Part shown: in pieces, positions 27,019-36,296 of the stretch
Layout: each line of letters begins with the position of its first letter
Numbering within the stretch: position 1 is the stretch's first letter
Origin: Rhodospira trueperi
Lineage (GTDB): Bacteria > Pseudomonadota > Alphaproteobacteria > Rhodospirillales > Rhodospirillaceae
NCBI RefSeq assembly: GCF_900101965.1
Contig: NZ_FNAP01000006.1
Span: 203,410 to 267,409, forward strand
Direction: 5' to 3'
Length of the DNA: 64,000 nt
The notes under the pieces: generated by a model
What the model saw: only the letters and a program-made list of their open reading frames with translations
What the model was told of the DNA's origin: nothing
Databases searched by the model: none
Translations under genes and position numbers: made by a program

Positions 27019-27852
27019 TTACGCCGCCGCCGGCAGGCCGAGCAGCACGCGGGCCTCGGCGGGCGTCGCCGGGTGCCGGCCGTAGTCCGCGCACAGCTCG
27101 GCGGCGCGTTTCACCAGCGCGGCGTTGGACGGCGCCAGCGTCTCCTTATCCAGGCGGATGTTGTCCTCCAGCCCGGTGCGCAGGTGCCCGCCGTGCTCCA
27201 GCGCCCAATGATGCAGCGTCAACTGGTGCCGCCCGATGCCGGCGCCGGTCCAGGTCGCGTCCGGGGCCAGCCGTCGTAGCGTCTCGACATAGAAGTCAAA
27301 GGTCGGCCGGTCCACCGGCACGGCGTTCTTCACCCCCATGACGAACTGCACATGCAGGGGGCCGACGATGCGGCCGTCGCCGGCCATTTCGACGGCCTTG
27401 AACAGCATCGACAGGTCGAAGACCTCGATCTCCGGCTTGACCCCGTGCTCCTTGATGAGCGCGGCCAGCCAGTCCACGAACTGCGGGGCGTTTTCATAGA
27501 TGCGGGTCGGGAAGTTACACGAGCCGGTGGACAGCGAGGCCATGTCCGGCTTCAGCGGGATCATGCCGCCGCGTTCCTCGCCCTTGCCGGAGCGGCCACC
27601 CGTGGACAGTTGCACGATCATCCCGGGGCAGTGCGCGCGGATGCCTTCGATCAGGCGGGCGAATCGATCCGGGTTCGACGTGGTGGTGCCGTCGTCGTTG
27701 CGCACATGCAGATGGGCGAGCGAGGCGCCGGTCTCGAACGCCTCATGGGTGGATTCGACCTGCTCGCTCACCGTCACCGGCACGGCCGGATTGTCCCGCT
27801 TGGTGGGCACGGACCCGGTGATGGCGACGGTGATGATGCAGGGCGTGGTCAT
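27019..27852 (-). CDS. 3-keto-5-aminohexanoate cleavage (BKACE) family enzyme
   Basis: The 277-residue TIM-barrel enzyme condenses acetyl-CoA with a beta-keto acid, releasing acetoacetate and a CoA ester. Zinc ligands are in ASLAHLHVRNDDG; the catalytic Glu lies in KPEIEVFDLSM; NFPTRIYENAP and TWTGAGIGRHQL are family blocks. BKACE enzymes act on many beta-keto acids (lysine, carnitine, betaine-like compounds), and the specificity cannot be read here. The start at 27852 (MTTPCIITVAITGS) is the family start. It is 73 bases downstream of ygfZ on the same strand. Confidence 0.88.
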   Translation of the reverse strand: MTTPCIITVAITGSVPTKRDNPAVPVTVSEQVESTHEAFETGASLAHLHVRNDDGTTTSNPDRFARLIEGIRAHCPGMIVQLSTGGRSGKGEERGGMIPLKPDMASLSTGSCNFPTRIYENAPQFVDWLAALIKEHGVKPEIEVFDLSMLFKAVEMAGDGRIVGPLHVQFVMGVKNAVPVDRPTFDFYVETLRRLAPDATWTGAGIGRHQLTLHHWALEHGGHLRTGLEDNIRLDKETLAPSNAALVKRAAELCADYGRHPATPAEARVLLGLPAAA

Positions 27853-27925
27853 GGCGGGGCGTCTCCTGTCGAGCGGCGGGTCTGAAACATTTAGATGACC
27901 CATGACGGACGCCGGCACAAGTGGG

Positions 27926-28855
27926 TCAATCCGCGCCGGCCGCCTCGGTCGGGGCCATCCAATCCGGCCGGCGGGGCGTCAGCCGGGCTTCACCGCACGC
28001 GCAGCGCAGCGGTTCGCCGGCGGACAGCGCCTCCAGCCGCACCACCGCCATGCCGAGCCCGTGCCCGGCGTCCAGCGCCAGCCCGGAGCGCATTTCGCCG
28101 GCGTCCTTGCCGGCCGGGGTCAGCAGCGGTGTGCCCGGCTCGGGAATCGGCCCCTCGACGGCCACGGGCATCAACCGCCGCTTGAGCAAGCCCCGGTATT
28201 TCGTGCGCGCGGTCAGTTCCTGGCCCATGTAGCAGCCCTTCTCGAAATCGACGCCGTTCAGGTCGTCGAGGCCGCAGTCCAGCGCCGTGCGCTTGTCGAT
28301 GTCCATGTCGCGCGCGCCCTCCGGCAGGCCCAGCGTCAGGCGGTGCCGGTCATAGGCGGTCGGTTCCACCAGCCGCGCGCCAAGCCCGTCCAGAAGCGCG
28401 CCGGCCCGGTCCGCCGGCAGGAACAGACGCGCCCCGGCCTCTGCAAAACGCGGATCGATGAAGGCCACGCCGTCGTCCAGCGTTCGCGCCGCGCCCGGCT
28501 CGGCGGGTAATTCCAGGGCGTTGGAAGCGCCCTCGCCCCACAGCGCGGCGACGCTCCAGCCTTCCGCCGGGGCCAGCGCGATCTTCGCCCGCAGCTTGAA
28601 GCGGCTCAGCCGGCGCCGCAGGTCCTCCAGCCGGTCCGCGTCCGCCTCGATCAGCAGGGTCTCACCGTGCGCTGCCAGCATCAGGTCGAACAGGAGCTTG
28701 CCCTGGGGCGACAGCAGGGCGGCGAATGCGGCGCGGTCGTCCGTCACCCGGGTGACGTCGTTGGTCACCAGGCCCTGGAGAAAGTGGGCGCGATCCTCGC
28801 CGCTGAGCACGAGCAGGGCACGGGTTTCAAGAATCGTGGCATCAAGGGCGGTCAT
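27926..28855 (-). CDS. ygfZ: Folate-binding YgfZ-type protein (Fe-S cluster maintenance)
   Basis: The 309-residue protein is a GcvT-like tetrahydrofolate-binding protein needed for repair or assembly of some Fe-S enzymes. The family signature K-G-C-Y-x-G-Q-E is present as FEKGCYMGQELTAR, with its reactive Cys. The N-terminal block FLQGLVTNDVT is also typical. The ATG at 28855 is chosen by family length; an upstream extension to 28969 overlaps the divergent promoter and glycosyltransferase start. It shares a 112-base divergent region with the glycosyltransferase gene. Confidence 0.9.
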   Translation of the reverse strand: MTALDATILETRALLVLSGEDRAHFLQGLVTNDVTRVTDDRAAFAALLSPQGKLLFDLMLAAHGETLLIEADADRLEDLRRRLSRFKLRAKIALAPAEGWSVAALWGEGASNALELPAEPGAARTLDDGVAFIDPRFAEAGARLFLPADRAGALLDGLGARLVEPTAYDRHRLTLGLPEGARDMDIDKRTALDCGLDDLNGVDFEKGCYMGQELTARTKYRGLLKRRLMPVAVEGPIPEPGTPLLTPAGKDAGEMRSGLALDAGHGLGMAVVRLEALSAGEPLRCACGEARLTPRRPDWMAPTEAAGAD

Positions 28856-28967
28856 GCGGCGGGGTCCGGTTCTGAGGGGAGAGGACGGCCCGGCACACGT
28901 AATCCATTCCGCCGCCGGGGCAAGGGCCGACTTGGCAACGAAGGCGCCCGAGTCTATAAGGCCGGTC

Positions 28968-30029
28968 ATGCGTATTCTGTTCGCCGACGATGGCGTGCCC
29001 TATGATGGGCGGACGCCGGCCGAGGCCCCGCTGGGCGGGGGCGAGCGGGCCGTAGCCGGTCTGGCGCGGGCCCTGGCCATGCGCGGCCATGTGGTGACCG
29101 TGGCCACGGCCATCATGGATCCGGTGCGGGTGGACGGCGTGGCCTGGGTGCCGCTGCCGATGGACGAGCACGAACGCTCCCTGCCGGATGACACCGACGT
29201 TCTGGTGGCGGTGCGGCGGCCGTCGCTGCTGTCCTCGCTGCCGGTGCGGGCGGGGCGCCGCGTGCTGTGGGTGCTGGGGCAGCCGGCGTCGCTGGTGCGC
29301 CCGGTGGTGCGGGCCCGCCTGTCCGCGTCGCGGCCCGATATCGTCTACCTCAGCAACAGCCAGCGTGCCGCCGGTCCCTCGTCCGGGGGGCAGGTGGCCC
29401 ATGTGCTGGCGCCGGGCGCCGCCTGGCCGTTCCTGAACAGCGAGCCGGCCGCGCCCGCCGATCCCCCCGTCGCGGTGACCGCCGCCCACCCGTTGCACGG
29501 CGACCTTGACTGGCTGCTGGATCGTTGGGAGCACGGCATCGCTCCGGCGGTTCCGAACGCCCGCCTGCATCTGTATTCGGCGCTGCTGTCCGCCGGGCTC
29601 GCCGGGGAGCCGGTGCCGGAGCCCCTGACCCCCCTGGTGGCCCGGGTGCGCACCCTGGCCGAGAAGGGCGTCGAGGTCCGCGAACCTCAGCCCGAGGCCG
29701 CGCTGGCCGACGCCTGGCGCACGGCCCGGGTCTATCTGCATCCCGGACAATCCTGGGACCATGCCTGCTGGCCGCTGATCGACGCCCAGGCGGTCGGCCT
29801 GCCGGCGGTGGCCCGCCCGCTGGGCGGCGCGCCGGAGCGCATCGCCAACGGCGACAGCGGCATGCTGGTCCCGGACGACGACGCCTTCGTCAACGTGACC
29901 GTCCAAATCCTGACCGACGACGGCCTGCACAAGGGCATGGCGGACGAGGCGCGCGGCCCCACCCGCCTGCGGGCCTGGGAGGACGTCGCCGAGGATCTCG
30001 AAACCCACTGGTTCAGCTTCAGCCGATGA
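28968..30029 (+). CDS. Glycosyltransferase (GT-B, family 4-like)
   Basis: The 353-residue protein has the GT-B layout. The acceptor-side N-terminus is MRILFADDGVPYDGRTPAEAPLGGGERAVAGLARAL; the C-terminal donor domain has VYLHPGQSWDHACWPLIDAQAVGLPAVARPLGGAPERI, with the E-x7-E-like region of family 4 altered (WDHACWPLID). The sugar and acceptor are unknown. Its stop overlaps the next start (ATGA), so it is coupled to the family 9 enzyme. The open frame upstream to 28458 is antisense to ygfZ and rejected. Confidence 0.82.
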   Translation: MRILFADDGVPYDGRTPAEAPLGGGERAVAGLARALAMRGHVVTVATAIMDPVRVDGVAWVPLPMDEHERSLPDDTDVLVAVRRPSLLSSLPVRAGRRVLWVLGQPASLVRPVVRARLSASRPDIVYLSNSQRAAGPSSGGQVAHVLAPGAAWPFLNSEPAAPADPPVAVTAAHPLHGDLDWLLDRWEHGIAPAVPNARLHLYSALLSAGLAGEPVPEPLTPLVARVRTLAEKGVEVREPQPEAALADAWRTARVYLHPGQSWDHACWPLIDAQAVGLPAVARPLGGAPERIANGDSGMLVPDDDAFVNVTVQILTDDGLHKGMADEARGPTRLRAWEDVAEDLETHWFSFSR

Positions 30030-31036
30030 CACAGCCCACGTCCCGTCAGATGACCCTGCTTTTCATCACCAACAGCCGGATTGGTGACGCCGTCCTGTCA
30101 ACCGGCATGCTGGACCACGCCCTTGAACACTATCCAGGGATCGCCGTCACGGTGGCGTGCGGGCACATTGCCGCCCCGCTGTTCGAGGGCGTGCCCGGGC
30201 TGGAACACATCCACATCATCCGCAAGAAGCCCTGGGGCGGGCACTGGTGGGAGGCGTACCGCCAGTTGAAGGGAACGCGCTGGGATATCATCATAGACCT
30301 GCGTGGCTCGCCGCTGCCCATGCTGCTGCGCCCGCGCCAGACCCTGCGGCCGCGTGTTCACGCTGCGGCGCCGAATCACAGGGTTCGGCGCATCGGTTCG
30401 ACCCTGGGGGACAAAGGGTTCAAGCACCCGCCGGAGCCGCGCCTGTGGATCCGGCCCGAGGACGAGGCGGCGGCTGACGCCGCGCTGGCCGGCACGGGCG
30501 AGGCCCCGCTCCTGGTGCTGGCGCCGACGGCCAACTGGATCGCCAAGGTGTGGCCCGCCGACCGGTTCGTCGAGCTGGCCCGGCGCCTGACCGCGCCGGA
30601 CGGCGCGCTGCCTGGCGCCCGCATCGCCGTGGTGGCCGGCCCCGACGAGCGGGACGCCGCCGCACCGGTGCTGGAGGCCCTGGCGGGACCGGGAACACTC
30701 GATCTGATCGGCCGCCTGCACCTGCTGGCGGTGTCGGCGGTGTTTTCGCGCAGCGCCCTGGTCGTCGGCAATGATTCCGGCCTGATGCACATGGCGGCGG
30801 CTTCGGGGGCCCCCACCATCGGCCTGTTCGGCCCGTCGCGGGACGAGCATTACGCCCCCTGGGGACCGCGCGGACGGGCGGTGCGCACCGACAAGGCCTA
30901 TGAGGAGCTGTACCCGCCGGGCCTGAAGCCCGGGACGGTGACGGCCAGCCTGATGGACACCCTGCCGGTGGAGCGGGTCGAGGAGGCGGCGCGGACCCTG
31001 CTTCAGGAGGTCGCGGCGGCGGAGACCCGGAGTTGA
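30026..31036 (+). CDS. Glycosyltransferase family 9 (heptosyltransferase-like)
   Basis: This 336-residue protein has ADP-heptose:LPS heptosyltransferase features: LFITNSRIGDAVLSTGML at the N-terminus, LVLAPTANWIAKVWP in the centre, and the donor-site block GNDSGLMHMAAASGAPTIGLFGPS. It probably acts at the inner face of the membrane in LPS core or other surface glycan assembly. It is translationally coupled to the preceding glycosyltransferase, and a third follows after 190 bases. Confidence 0.88.
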   Translation: MTQPTSRQMTLLFITNSRIGDAVLSTGMLDHALEHYPGIAVTVACGHIAAPLFEGVPGLEHIHIIRKKPWGGHWWEAYRQLKGTRWDIIIDLRGSPLPMLLRPRQTLRPRVHAAAPNHRVRRIGSTLGDKGFKHPPEPRLWIRPEDEAAADAALAGTGEAPLLVLAPTANWIAKVWPADRFVELARRLTAPDGALPGARIAVVAGPDERDAAAPVLEALAGPGTLDLIGRLHLLAVSAVFSRSALVVGNDSGLMHMAAASGAPTIGLFGPSRDEHYAPWGPRGRAVRTDKAYEELYPPGLKPGTVTASLMDTLPVERVEEAARTLLQEVAAAETRS

Positions 31037-31226
31037 TGATCGCGCGTCGCCGTTGACCCGATCCGGTCTTTGCCGCGAGGATGGAGTCGGATCGGCGCGT
31101 CGCCGGTCGGGTCCACGGTCACGATCTCGCCACCATCCGGGGGCTAAGCTGCGGGCGGTTCAGTCGGCTCCATCCCCACCCTGTATTCCGTCCCCGTTTT
31201 TCGCCGCGTCAAGGGAGCCCCGTTTC

Positions 31227-32264
31227 ATGGATCCGCGCGTGTTGCAGGCCATCACCGGTGATGCCATCGGAGGGACCGAGCGCTTTTTCGAGCGGCTGGC
31301 CGTGGCGCTGCACGGCGACGGGATCCAGCAACTGGTCATGCTGCGGGACATTCCGGAGCGGGTCGCCCGTCTGCGCGCGTCGGGCCTGCACCCTGTGGCC
31401 ATGAAGTACGAGGGCCTATCCTTCCTGGTGCGTCGGCGCATCCGCACTTATGTGCAGAACTTCCAGCCCGGCCTGGTGGTCGCCTGGACGCCGGATACCG
31501 TCCGTTTCGTCACCGGCATGGGCGTCCCGGTGCTGGGTCGGTGGGGATTGGGAAAACCGCTGGAGGCGTATCGCCAGTGCCAGCACCTTCTGGTCCATAG
31601 CGGCCATGAGCGCGACACCGTTCTGACCAAGGGCTGGTCGCCGGAGCGCGTGCATCTGTTGCCGCCGCTGGTGGAGCAGACGCCGCTGCCGCCGCTGCCG
31701 CGCAAGAGCGTGTTCACGCCGGAGCAGGCGCCGCTTCTCCTCGCCGCCGGGCAGATGACGGATCGGCGCGACTTCGCCACCGTGCTGCGTGTGCTGCAAC
31801 GGCTGCCCGAGGTCTACCTGTGGATCGCCGGGGATGGTCCCGAACGCGACTCCCTGGAGGCCATCGCCTACGAACTCGGCATCAAGCCGCGAGTCCGCTT
31901 CCTGGGCTGGCGCGACGATCTGGGCGCGCTGTATGCGGCCAGCGATCTGGTGGTCTGCACCGGGCGCGACCATGTGCCCGATCATGCCGCGATCGAGGCC
32001 TGGGCGCACGGCAAGCCGGTGCTGGCCATCGGCCAGCCCGACCCGCATTCCGTCATCCGCGCCAATGAGAATGCCCTGGTCCTGCCCGCCGACGACATCG
32101 TCACCATCACCCAGGGTCTGAAATGGCTGCTGCTGGAGCCGGGGGCGCTCGATATCCTGGTGTCGAGCGGGCGTGAGACCTTCACTCAGGGCCACATGGC
32201 CGCCCAGGTTCTGGCCGGGTACCGGGGCCTTTTCGAGCATATCGCCCATTTCGACGGCGGTTGA
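31227..32264 (+). CDS. Glycosyltransferase (family 4-like)
   Basis: The 345-residue GT-B protein starts at ATG 31227 after AAGGGAG. Blocks are AITGDAIGGTERFFERLAVAL (N-terminal loop), LLAAGQMTDRRDFATVLRVL, VYLWIAGDGPERDSLEAIA, RVRFLGWRDDLGALYAASDLVV and the donor region PDHAAIEAWAHGKPVLA, where E-A-W replaces the usual E-x-x-A. With the two preceding enzymes it forms a short surface-glycan cluster near, but separated from, the ABC exporter at 23.8-25.8 kb. Confidence 0.85.
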   Translation: MDPRVLQAITGDAIGGTERFFERLAVALHGDGIQQLVMLRDIPERVARLRASGLHPVAMKYEGLSFLVRRRIRTYVQNFQPGLVVAWTPDTVRFVTGMGVPVLGRWGLGKPLEAYRQCQHLLVHSGHERDTVLTKGWSPERVHLLPPLVEQTPLPPLPRKSVFTPEQAPLLLAAGQMTDRRDFATVLRVLQRLPEVYLWIAGDGPERDSLEAIAYELGIKPRVRFLGWRDDLGALYAASDLVVCTGRDHVPDHAAIEAWAHGKPVLAIGQPDPHSVIRANENALVLPADDIVTITQGLKWLLLEPGALDILVSSGRETFTQGHMAAQVLAGYRGLFEHIAHFDGG

Positions 32265-32289
32265 GGGACGCGGAGAGGGAGGACGTCGC

Positions 32290-33624
32290 GTGGAGACGGC
32301 GGAGCCATTCGATCTTCTGTTGCGCGGCGGCACGGTGATGACGCCGTCCGGCGCCGTGGCGACCACGGTCGGCGTGCGCGGGGGCCGCATCGCCGCCCTG
32401 GGCGTGCCGGACACCGCGCCGGCCGCCGAGGTTCTCGATCTGCGCGGGCTGCATGTGCTGCCCGGCGTGATCGACAGTCAGGTGCATTTCCGCGAGCCCG
32501 GCCTGGAGCACAAGGAGGATCTGGAAAGCGGCACGCGCGGTGCTGTTCTGGGCGGCGTGACCACCATCTTCGAGATGCCCAACACCTCCCCGAACACCGA
32601 CAGCCCCGATGCCCTGGCCGACAAGCTGGCGCGGGCGCGCGGCCGCGCGTGGTGCGACCATGCCTTCTTTCTCGGGGCCACCGACGCCAACGCCGACAGC
32701 CTGGGCGACTGGGAGGGGCTGCCCGGCTGCGCCGGGGTCAAGGTGTTCATGGGCTCGTCCACCGGCTCGCTTCTTGTCGAGGACGACACGGTGCTGCGCC
32801 GCGTGCTCGCCGGCGGCCGCCGCCGCGTGGCCGTGCATGCCGAGGACGAGGCCCGCCTGCGCGCGCGCAAGGCCGTCGCCGAGGAGGCCGCCGACCCCTC
32901 CGCCCATCCCGACTGGCGCGACGTGGAGACGGCGGTGACGGCGACGCGCCGGCTGCTGGCCCTGTCGCGGGAGACGGGGCGGCGCGTGCATGTGCTGCAC
33001 ATCACCACGGCCGAGGAACTGGAGATGCTGGTCGGGGCGCGCGCGCTGGCCACCGTCGAGGTCACGCCCCAGCACCTGACCCTGGCGGCGCCGGACTGCT
33101 ACGACGGCCTGGGCAGTTTCGCCCAGATGAACCCGCCGATCCGCGAGGCCCGTCATCGCGCCGCCCTGTGGCGGGCGGTGGCCGACGGACTGGTGGACGT
33201 GATCGGCTCCGACCACGCCCCGCACACGCGGGAGGAAAAGTCCTGGCCCTACCCGCAGTGCCCCTCCGGCATGCCGGGCGTGCAGACCCTGGTGCCGGTG
33301 ATGCTGGCCCATGTGCATGTGGGCCGGCTGAGCCTGGAGCGCTTCGTCGACCTCACCAGCGCCGGGCCGGCGCGGATCTACAACATCGCCGGCAAGGGAC
33401 GCATCGCGCGCGGCTATGATGCCGACTTCACCATCGTCGATCTGGACGCCGAGCACACCATCGACAACGCCTGGATCGCCAGCACCTGCGGCTGGACGCC
33501 CTTTCACGGCATGCCGGTGACCGGCTGGCCGGTGATGACCGTCATTCGGGGCCATGTGGTGATGCGCGAGGGCGCCACCGTGGGCGAGCCCCTGGGCGAG
33601 CCGGCGCGGTTTCAGGGGGTGTGA
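32290..33624 (+). CDS. pyrC: Dihydroorotase (amidohydrolase), first metal His replaced by Gln
   Basis: The 444-residue amidohydrolase is of dihydroorotase type: HFREPGLEHKED, VFEMPNTSPNT, KVFMGSSTGSLLV, AVHAEDE, HVLHITTAEE, TPQHLTL, GSDHAPHTREEK and the final CGWTPFHGMPVTGWPV. The first barrel motif reads IDSQVHFRE, with Gln64 where class-I enzymes have the first His of HxH. I recall the same change (DTQVHFREPG) in related proteins annotated as dihydroorotase. It should form dihydroorotate in pyrimidine synthesis or act on a related cyclic amide. GTG start at 32290 with GGGAGG 7 bases upstream. No pyrB is adjacent. Confidence 0.82.
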   Translation: METAEPFDLLLRGGTVMTPSGAVATTVGVRGGRIAALGVPDTAPAAEVLDLRGLHVLPGVIDSQVHFREPGLEHKEDLESGTRGAVLGGVTTIFEMPNTSPNTDSPDALADKLARARGRAWCDHAFFLGATDANADSLGDWEGLPGCAGVKVFMGSSTGSLLVEDDTVLRRVLAGGRRRVAVHAEDEARLRARKAVAEEAADPSAHPDWRDVETAVTATRRLLALSRETGRRVHVLHITTAEELEMLVGARALATVEVTPQHLTLAAPDCYDGLGSFAQMNPPIREARHRAALWRAVADGLVDVIGSDHAPHTREEKSWPYPQCPSGMPGVQTLVPVMLAHVHVGRLSLERFVDLTSAGPARIYNIAGKGRIARGYDADFTIVDLDAEHTIDNAWIASTCGWTPFHGMPVTGWPVMTVIRGHVVMREGATVGEPLGEPARFQGV

Positions 33625-33650
33625 GGCCGCGCCTCTATTGTCAACAGGTC

Positions 33651-34448
33651 CTAAAGCAGCCGCTGCCCCCCATCCACGAACACCTCATTGCCGGTGACGT
33701 AGCTGAAATCGGCGTCGCACAGCCGGTAGACCACCCCCGCCACGTCGGCCACGGTGCCCATGCGGTCCAGCGGGATGCGCGGGATCAGCGCCTCGTATTC
33801 CTCGCTGATCATCTCGGTGGCGATCTCGCCGGGCGCGACGGCGTTCACGCGCACGCCAAGCTGGGCGAACTCGGCGGCCATCTCGCGGGTCAGGCCGGAC
33901 AGTCCGGCCTTGGAGGTGGAATAGGCCGAGCCCGCGAACGGATGGACGTAATGCCCGGCGATGGAGGTGATGTTGATGATCGTCCCCTTGCCGCGCGACA
34001 GCTTGACCCCCAGTGCCCGCGCTAGCCGCAACGGCGCAAAGAAGTTCAACTCGAACACCTCGTGCCAGCCGTCGATGGATCCGTTGAGAATGCCCAGCCG
34101 TTCGTTGTACGGCGTCTTGGGCGACACACCGGCGTTGTTGATCAGCGCGTGCAGGGGCTGGTCGCCCAGCGCCTCGACCACGCGGGCGGCAAAGCTGTCC
34201 AGGCTGTCCGACTGCGACAGGTCGGCGACGAAGTGATGCGTCCACAGCGGGTCGCGCCGACAGTGCGCCGGCACGTCGCGGCGCGCGCAGGTGATCACCT
34301 GCCAGCCCTCGGCCATGAAGCGCGCGGCGATGGCGTGGCCAATCCCCTGGCTGGCGCCGGTGATGACCACGGAGTGGCCGGTATGGCGGGGTTCGTCCGA
34401 GACGACCCGGTTCGTCGGTTCGGCGAGGGGATCGTTGGCGTCGGTCAT
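33651..34448 (-). CDS. SDR-family oxidoreductase
   Basis: The 265-residue enzyme has TGASQGIG (cofactor), NNAGVS, the catalytic Ser in INITSIAG, YSTSK and the C-terminal GNEVFVDGGQRLL of classical FabG-like SDRs. ATG 34448 is chosen; the first 25 residues are a polar leader. It faces the HMCES gene across 70 bases and converges on pyrC. The substrate is unknown. Confidence 0.85.
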   Translation of the reverse strand: MTDANDPLAEPTNRVVSDEPRHTGHSVVITGASQGIGHAIAARFMAEGWQVITCARRDVPAHCRRDPLWTHHFVADLSQSDSLDSFAARVVEALGDQPLHALINNAGVSPKTPYNERLGILNGSIDGWHEVFELNFFAPLRLARALGVKLSRGKGTIINITSIAGHYVHPFAGSAYSTSKAGLSGLTREMAAEFAQLGVRVNAVAPGEIATEMISEEYEALIPRIPLDRMGTVADVAGVVYRLCDADFSYVTGNEVFVDGGQRLL

Positions 34449-34518
34449 GCGCGGCGGTCCTTTTCGGGCATCGGCGGTTGGCTTGTCCGCCAAGTGGACG
34501 ATCCCCATTCTAAACGGC

Positions 34519-35178
34519 ATGTGCTCGCGTTTCGAACTGAATGTGGCGCCGGCCGACCTGATGGCGCGGTTCGGTCTGACCGCGCCGCCGGATGCGGACG
34601 CCGCGACCCGGGCGGCGTTGGAGGGCTTGCCGCGCGCCGAGATCCGGCCCACCGACCGCGTCCCGGTGATTGGCCCGCGCCGGGTGCCGGTGGCCCTGGT
34701 CTGGGGATTCCATGTGGAGTGGGACGCCAAGCCCCTGATCAATGCCCGGGCGGAGACGCTGGCGACGAAACCCACGTTCCGGCGGCTTGTCGGCAACCGA
34801 TGCCTTGTGCCGGCCACCGCATTCTTCGAATGGACGGCCGCGCCCGGCGCGCCGGCCCGTGCCCGCAAGCGGCGCCACCGCATCGGCCGGGCGGATGCCG
34901 GTCTTCATGCCATGGCGGGGCTGGTGGACGACCAGGGCCGTTTCACGGTCGTCACACGGCTGGCGACGGAGCAGATGGCGGCGATCCACCCCCGCATGCC
35001 CGCCGTCCTGTCCGGTCCCGAGGCAGAGGCGGCATGGCTCGACCCGGACCGGTCCTTTCCGGAGGTCGCCGGCCTGCTCAGCGCCTGGGACGGCACACTG
35101 ACGGTCAGCGACGCGACCGAAAGGCCGTCACGCGCCGCTCAGACCGACCTGTTCGCCGCCGCCGGTCGAGCCGGGTAA
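34519..35178 (+). CDS. SOS response-associated peptidase (HMCES/YedK family)
   Basis: The 219-residue SRAP-domain protein shields abasic sites in single-stranded DNA by a covalent link through its N-terminal Cys. Cys2 directly follows Met1 (MCSRFELN), which fixes the start. Other active-site residues are visible: Asn in INARAETL, Glu in TAFFEWTA, and His in AAIHPRMPAVL. Its last 40 bases overlap the end of the convergent histidine kinase gene. An HTH or LexA box was not identified. Confidence 0.9.
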   Translation: MCSRFELNVAPADLMARFGLTAPPDADAATRAALEGLPRAEIRPTDRVPVIGPRRVPVALVWGFHVEWDAKPLINARAETLATKPTFRRLVGNRCLVPATAFFEWTAAPGAPARARKRRHRIGRADAGLHAMAGLVDDQGRFTVVTRLATEQMAAIHPRMPAVLSGPEAEAAWLDPDRSFPEVAGLLSAWDGTLTVSDATERPSRAAQTDLFAAAGRAG

Positions 35179-36296
35179 CTGACCGTGAAGGTCGTCCCCG
35201 CGTCCGGTTCCGTTGTGAACGCGATGGAACCGCCCAAATACTGCTCGGTGAGAAGGCGGGCGCTGTACGTGCCGATGCCACGGCCGCTTCCCTTGGTCGA
35301 GAAAAAGCGGGCGAAAATCCGGTGGGCGACCTGCTCCGGGATGACCGTCATGTTGTGGACGGAGAATGTGACCCACCCGTCCTTCACGTCGGTTCGGGCG
35401 GTGACCGTCATTCCAGGATCGCTGGCCTCCAGCGCGTTCTTGATCAGATTGACAAGGACGCGCGACAACAGGCCGCGATCGGTGTCCAGATTGGCATCTT
35501 CACTGTCCGGCGCGATGACAAGGGACCGATCCTGGCCGGCCCTGTGCCCATTGACGATCTGGACCATGGACTGAAGAAAGCCCAGCGAACGCACGGTGTG
35601 GACCTCGGGTTGCAGGGATCCGTCCTCGGCCTGCAACATGATGCGGTAGCTCTTGATTTCATTGACCAGTGTGTCGCAGGCCGACTGGATGAGATTGATG
35701 TAATCCTTTTGCTGGGCTCCGTTGAACTGCGGCAACGCCTCCGACGAAGTCTGGATCGCGCCGGCGATGTTCAGGATATCGTGGAGAAATGAGGTTTGGA
35801 CATCGCGCTGCCACAGGCTGTCGCGAATATCCACCAGGGCACAAATGACAAAAATCTCGCCCCCAATGTCGACTCGCGTGGCCCGGAATTGGGCGTTCAT
35901 GGCATTTCCACGAGTCAGCCTGAAAGCGCATTGCCGTTCGTCTTTGCCGTGGGCTTGGGCGTTCAGCACGGCCCGGATCGCCTCACACGTCCGGCAGGCG
36001 CTGCCGGTGCCGCATCCGCCGGTGGGCTTGGCGAGCTGGACGCCGATGCAGCCGAAAGCCTCGCCTTGGCGCAGACCCTGGACCGACTGGGGATCGTCGA
36101 CGCCGATCAGCGCATAAAACGGTTCGTTGGCGTGAACGACCTGTCGATACCGATTGAGCACGAACACCGGGACGTTCACGGCATCCAGGATGGCCGCCAC
36201 GTTTTCGGCGTTGCGAACGCGATGGGCCTGCGCGCTCACCGTGTCGCGATCAAAACGCTGGGCCGGCGCGAAGGCAGTGCGAGGGGTCAACATCAT
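35139..36296 (-). CDS. Sensor histidine kinase with four-cysteine PAS-type domain (copy 1)
   Basis: This 385-residue soluble kinase (no membrane segment) has a PAS-like domain at about 30-155, whose second half carries Cys83, Cys95, Cys101 and Cys104 (C-x11-C-x5-C-x2-C; GGCGTGSACRTCEAI). The phospho-acceptor region has His172 in FLHDILN. The ATPase domain has an N-box (LVNLIKNALEA) and a G-box (GSGRGIGTYSARLL). The H-box is atypical (HD instead of HE). No response regulator is adjacent. The cysteines could bind a metal or Fe-S cluster or sense redox; that is inference. It is 271 bases downstream of its paralogue. Confidence 0.85.
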   Translation of the reverse strand: MMLTPRTAFAPAQRFDRDTVSAQAHRVRNAENVAAILDAVNVPVFVLNRYRQVVHANEPFYALIGVDDPQSVQGLRQGEAFGCIGVQLAKPTGGCGTGSACRTCEAIRAVLNAQAHGKDERQCAFRLTRGNAMNAQFRATRVDIGGEIFVICALVDIRDSLWQRDVQTSFLHDILNIAGAIQTSSEALPQFNGAQQKDYINLIQSACDTLVNEIKSYRIMLQAEDGSLQPEVHTVRSLGFLQSMVQIVNGHRAGQDRSLVIAPDSEDANLDTDRGLLSRVLVNLIKNALEASDPGMTVTARTDVKDGWVTFSVHNMTVIPEQVAHRIFARFFSTKGSGRGIGTYSARLLTEQYLGGSIAFTTEPDAGTTFTVSYPARPAAANRSV

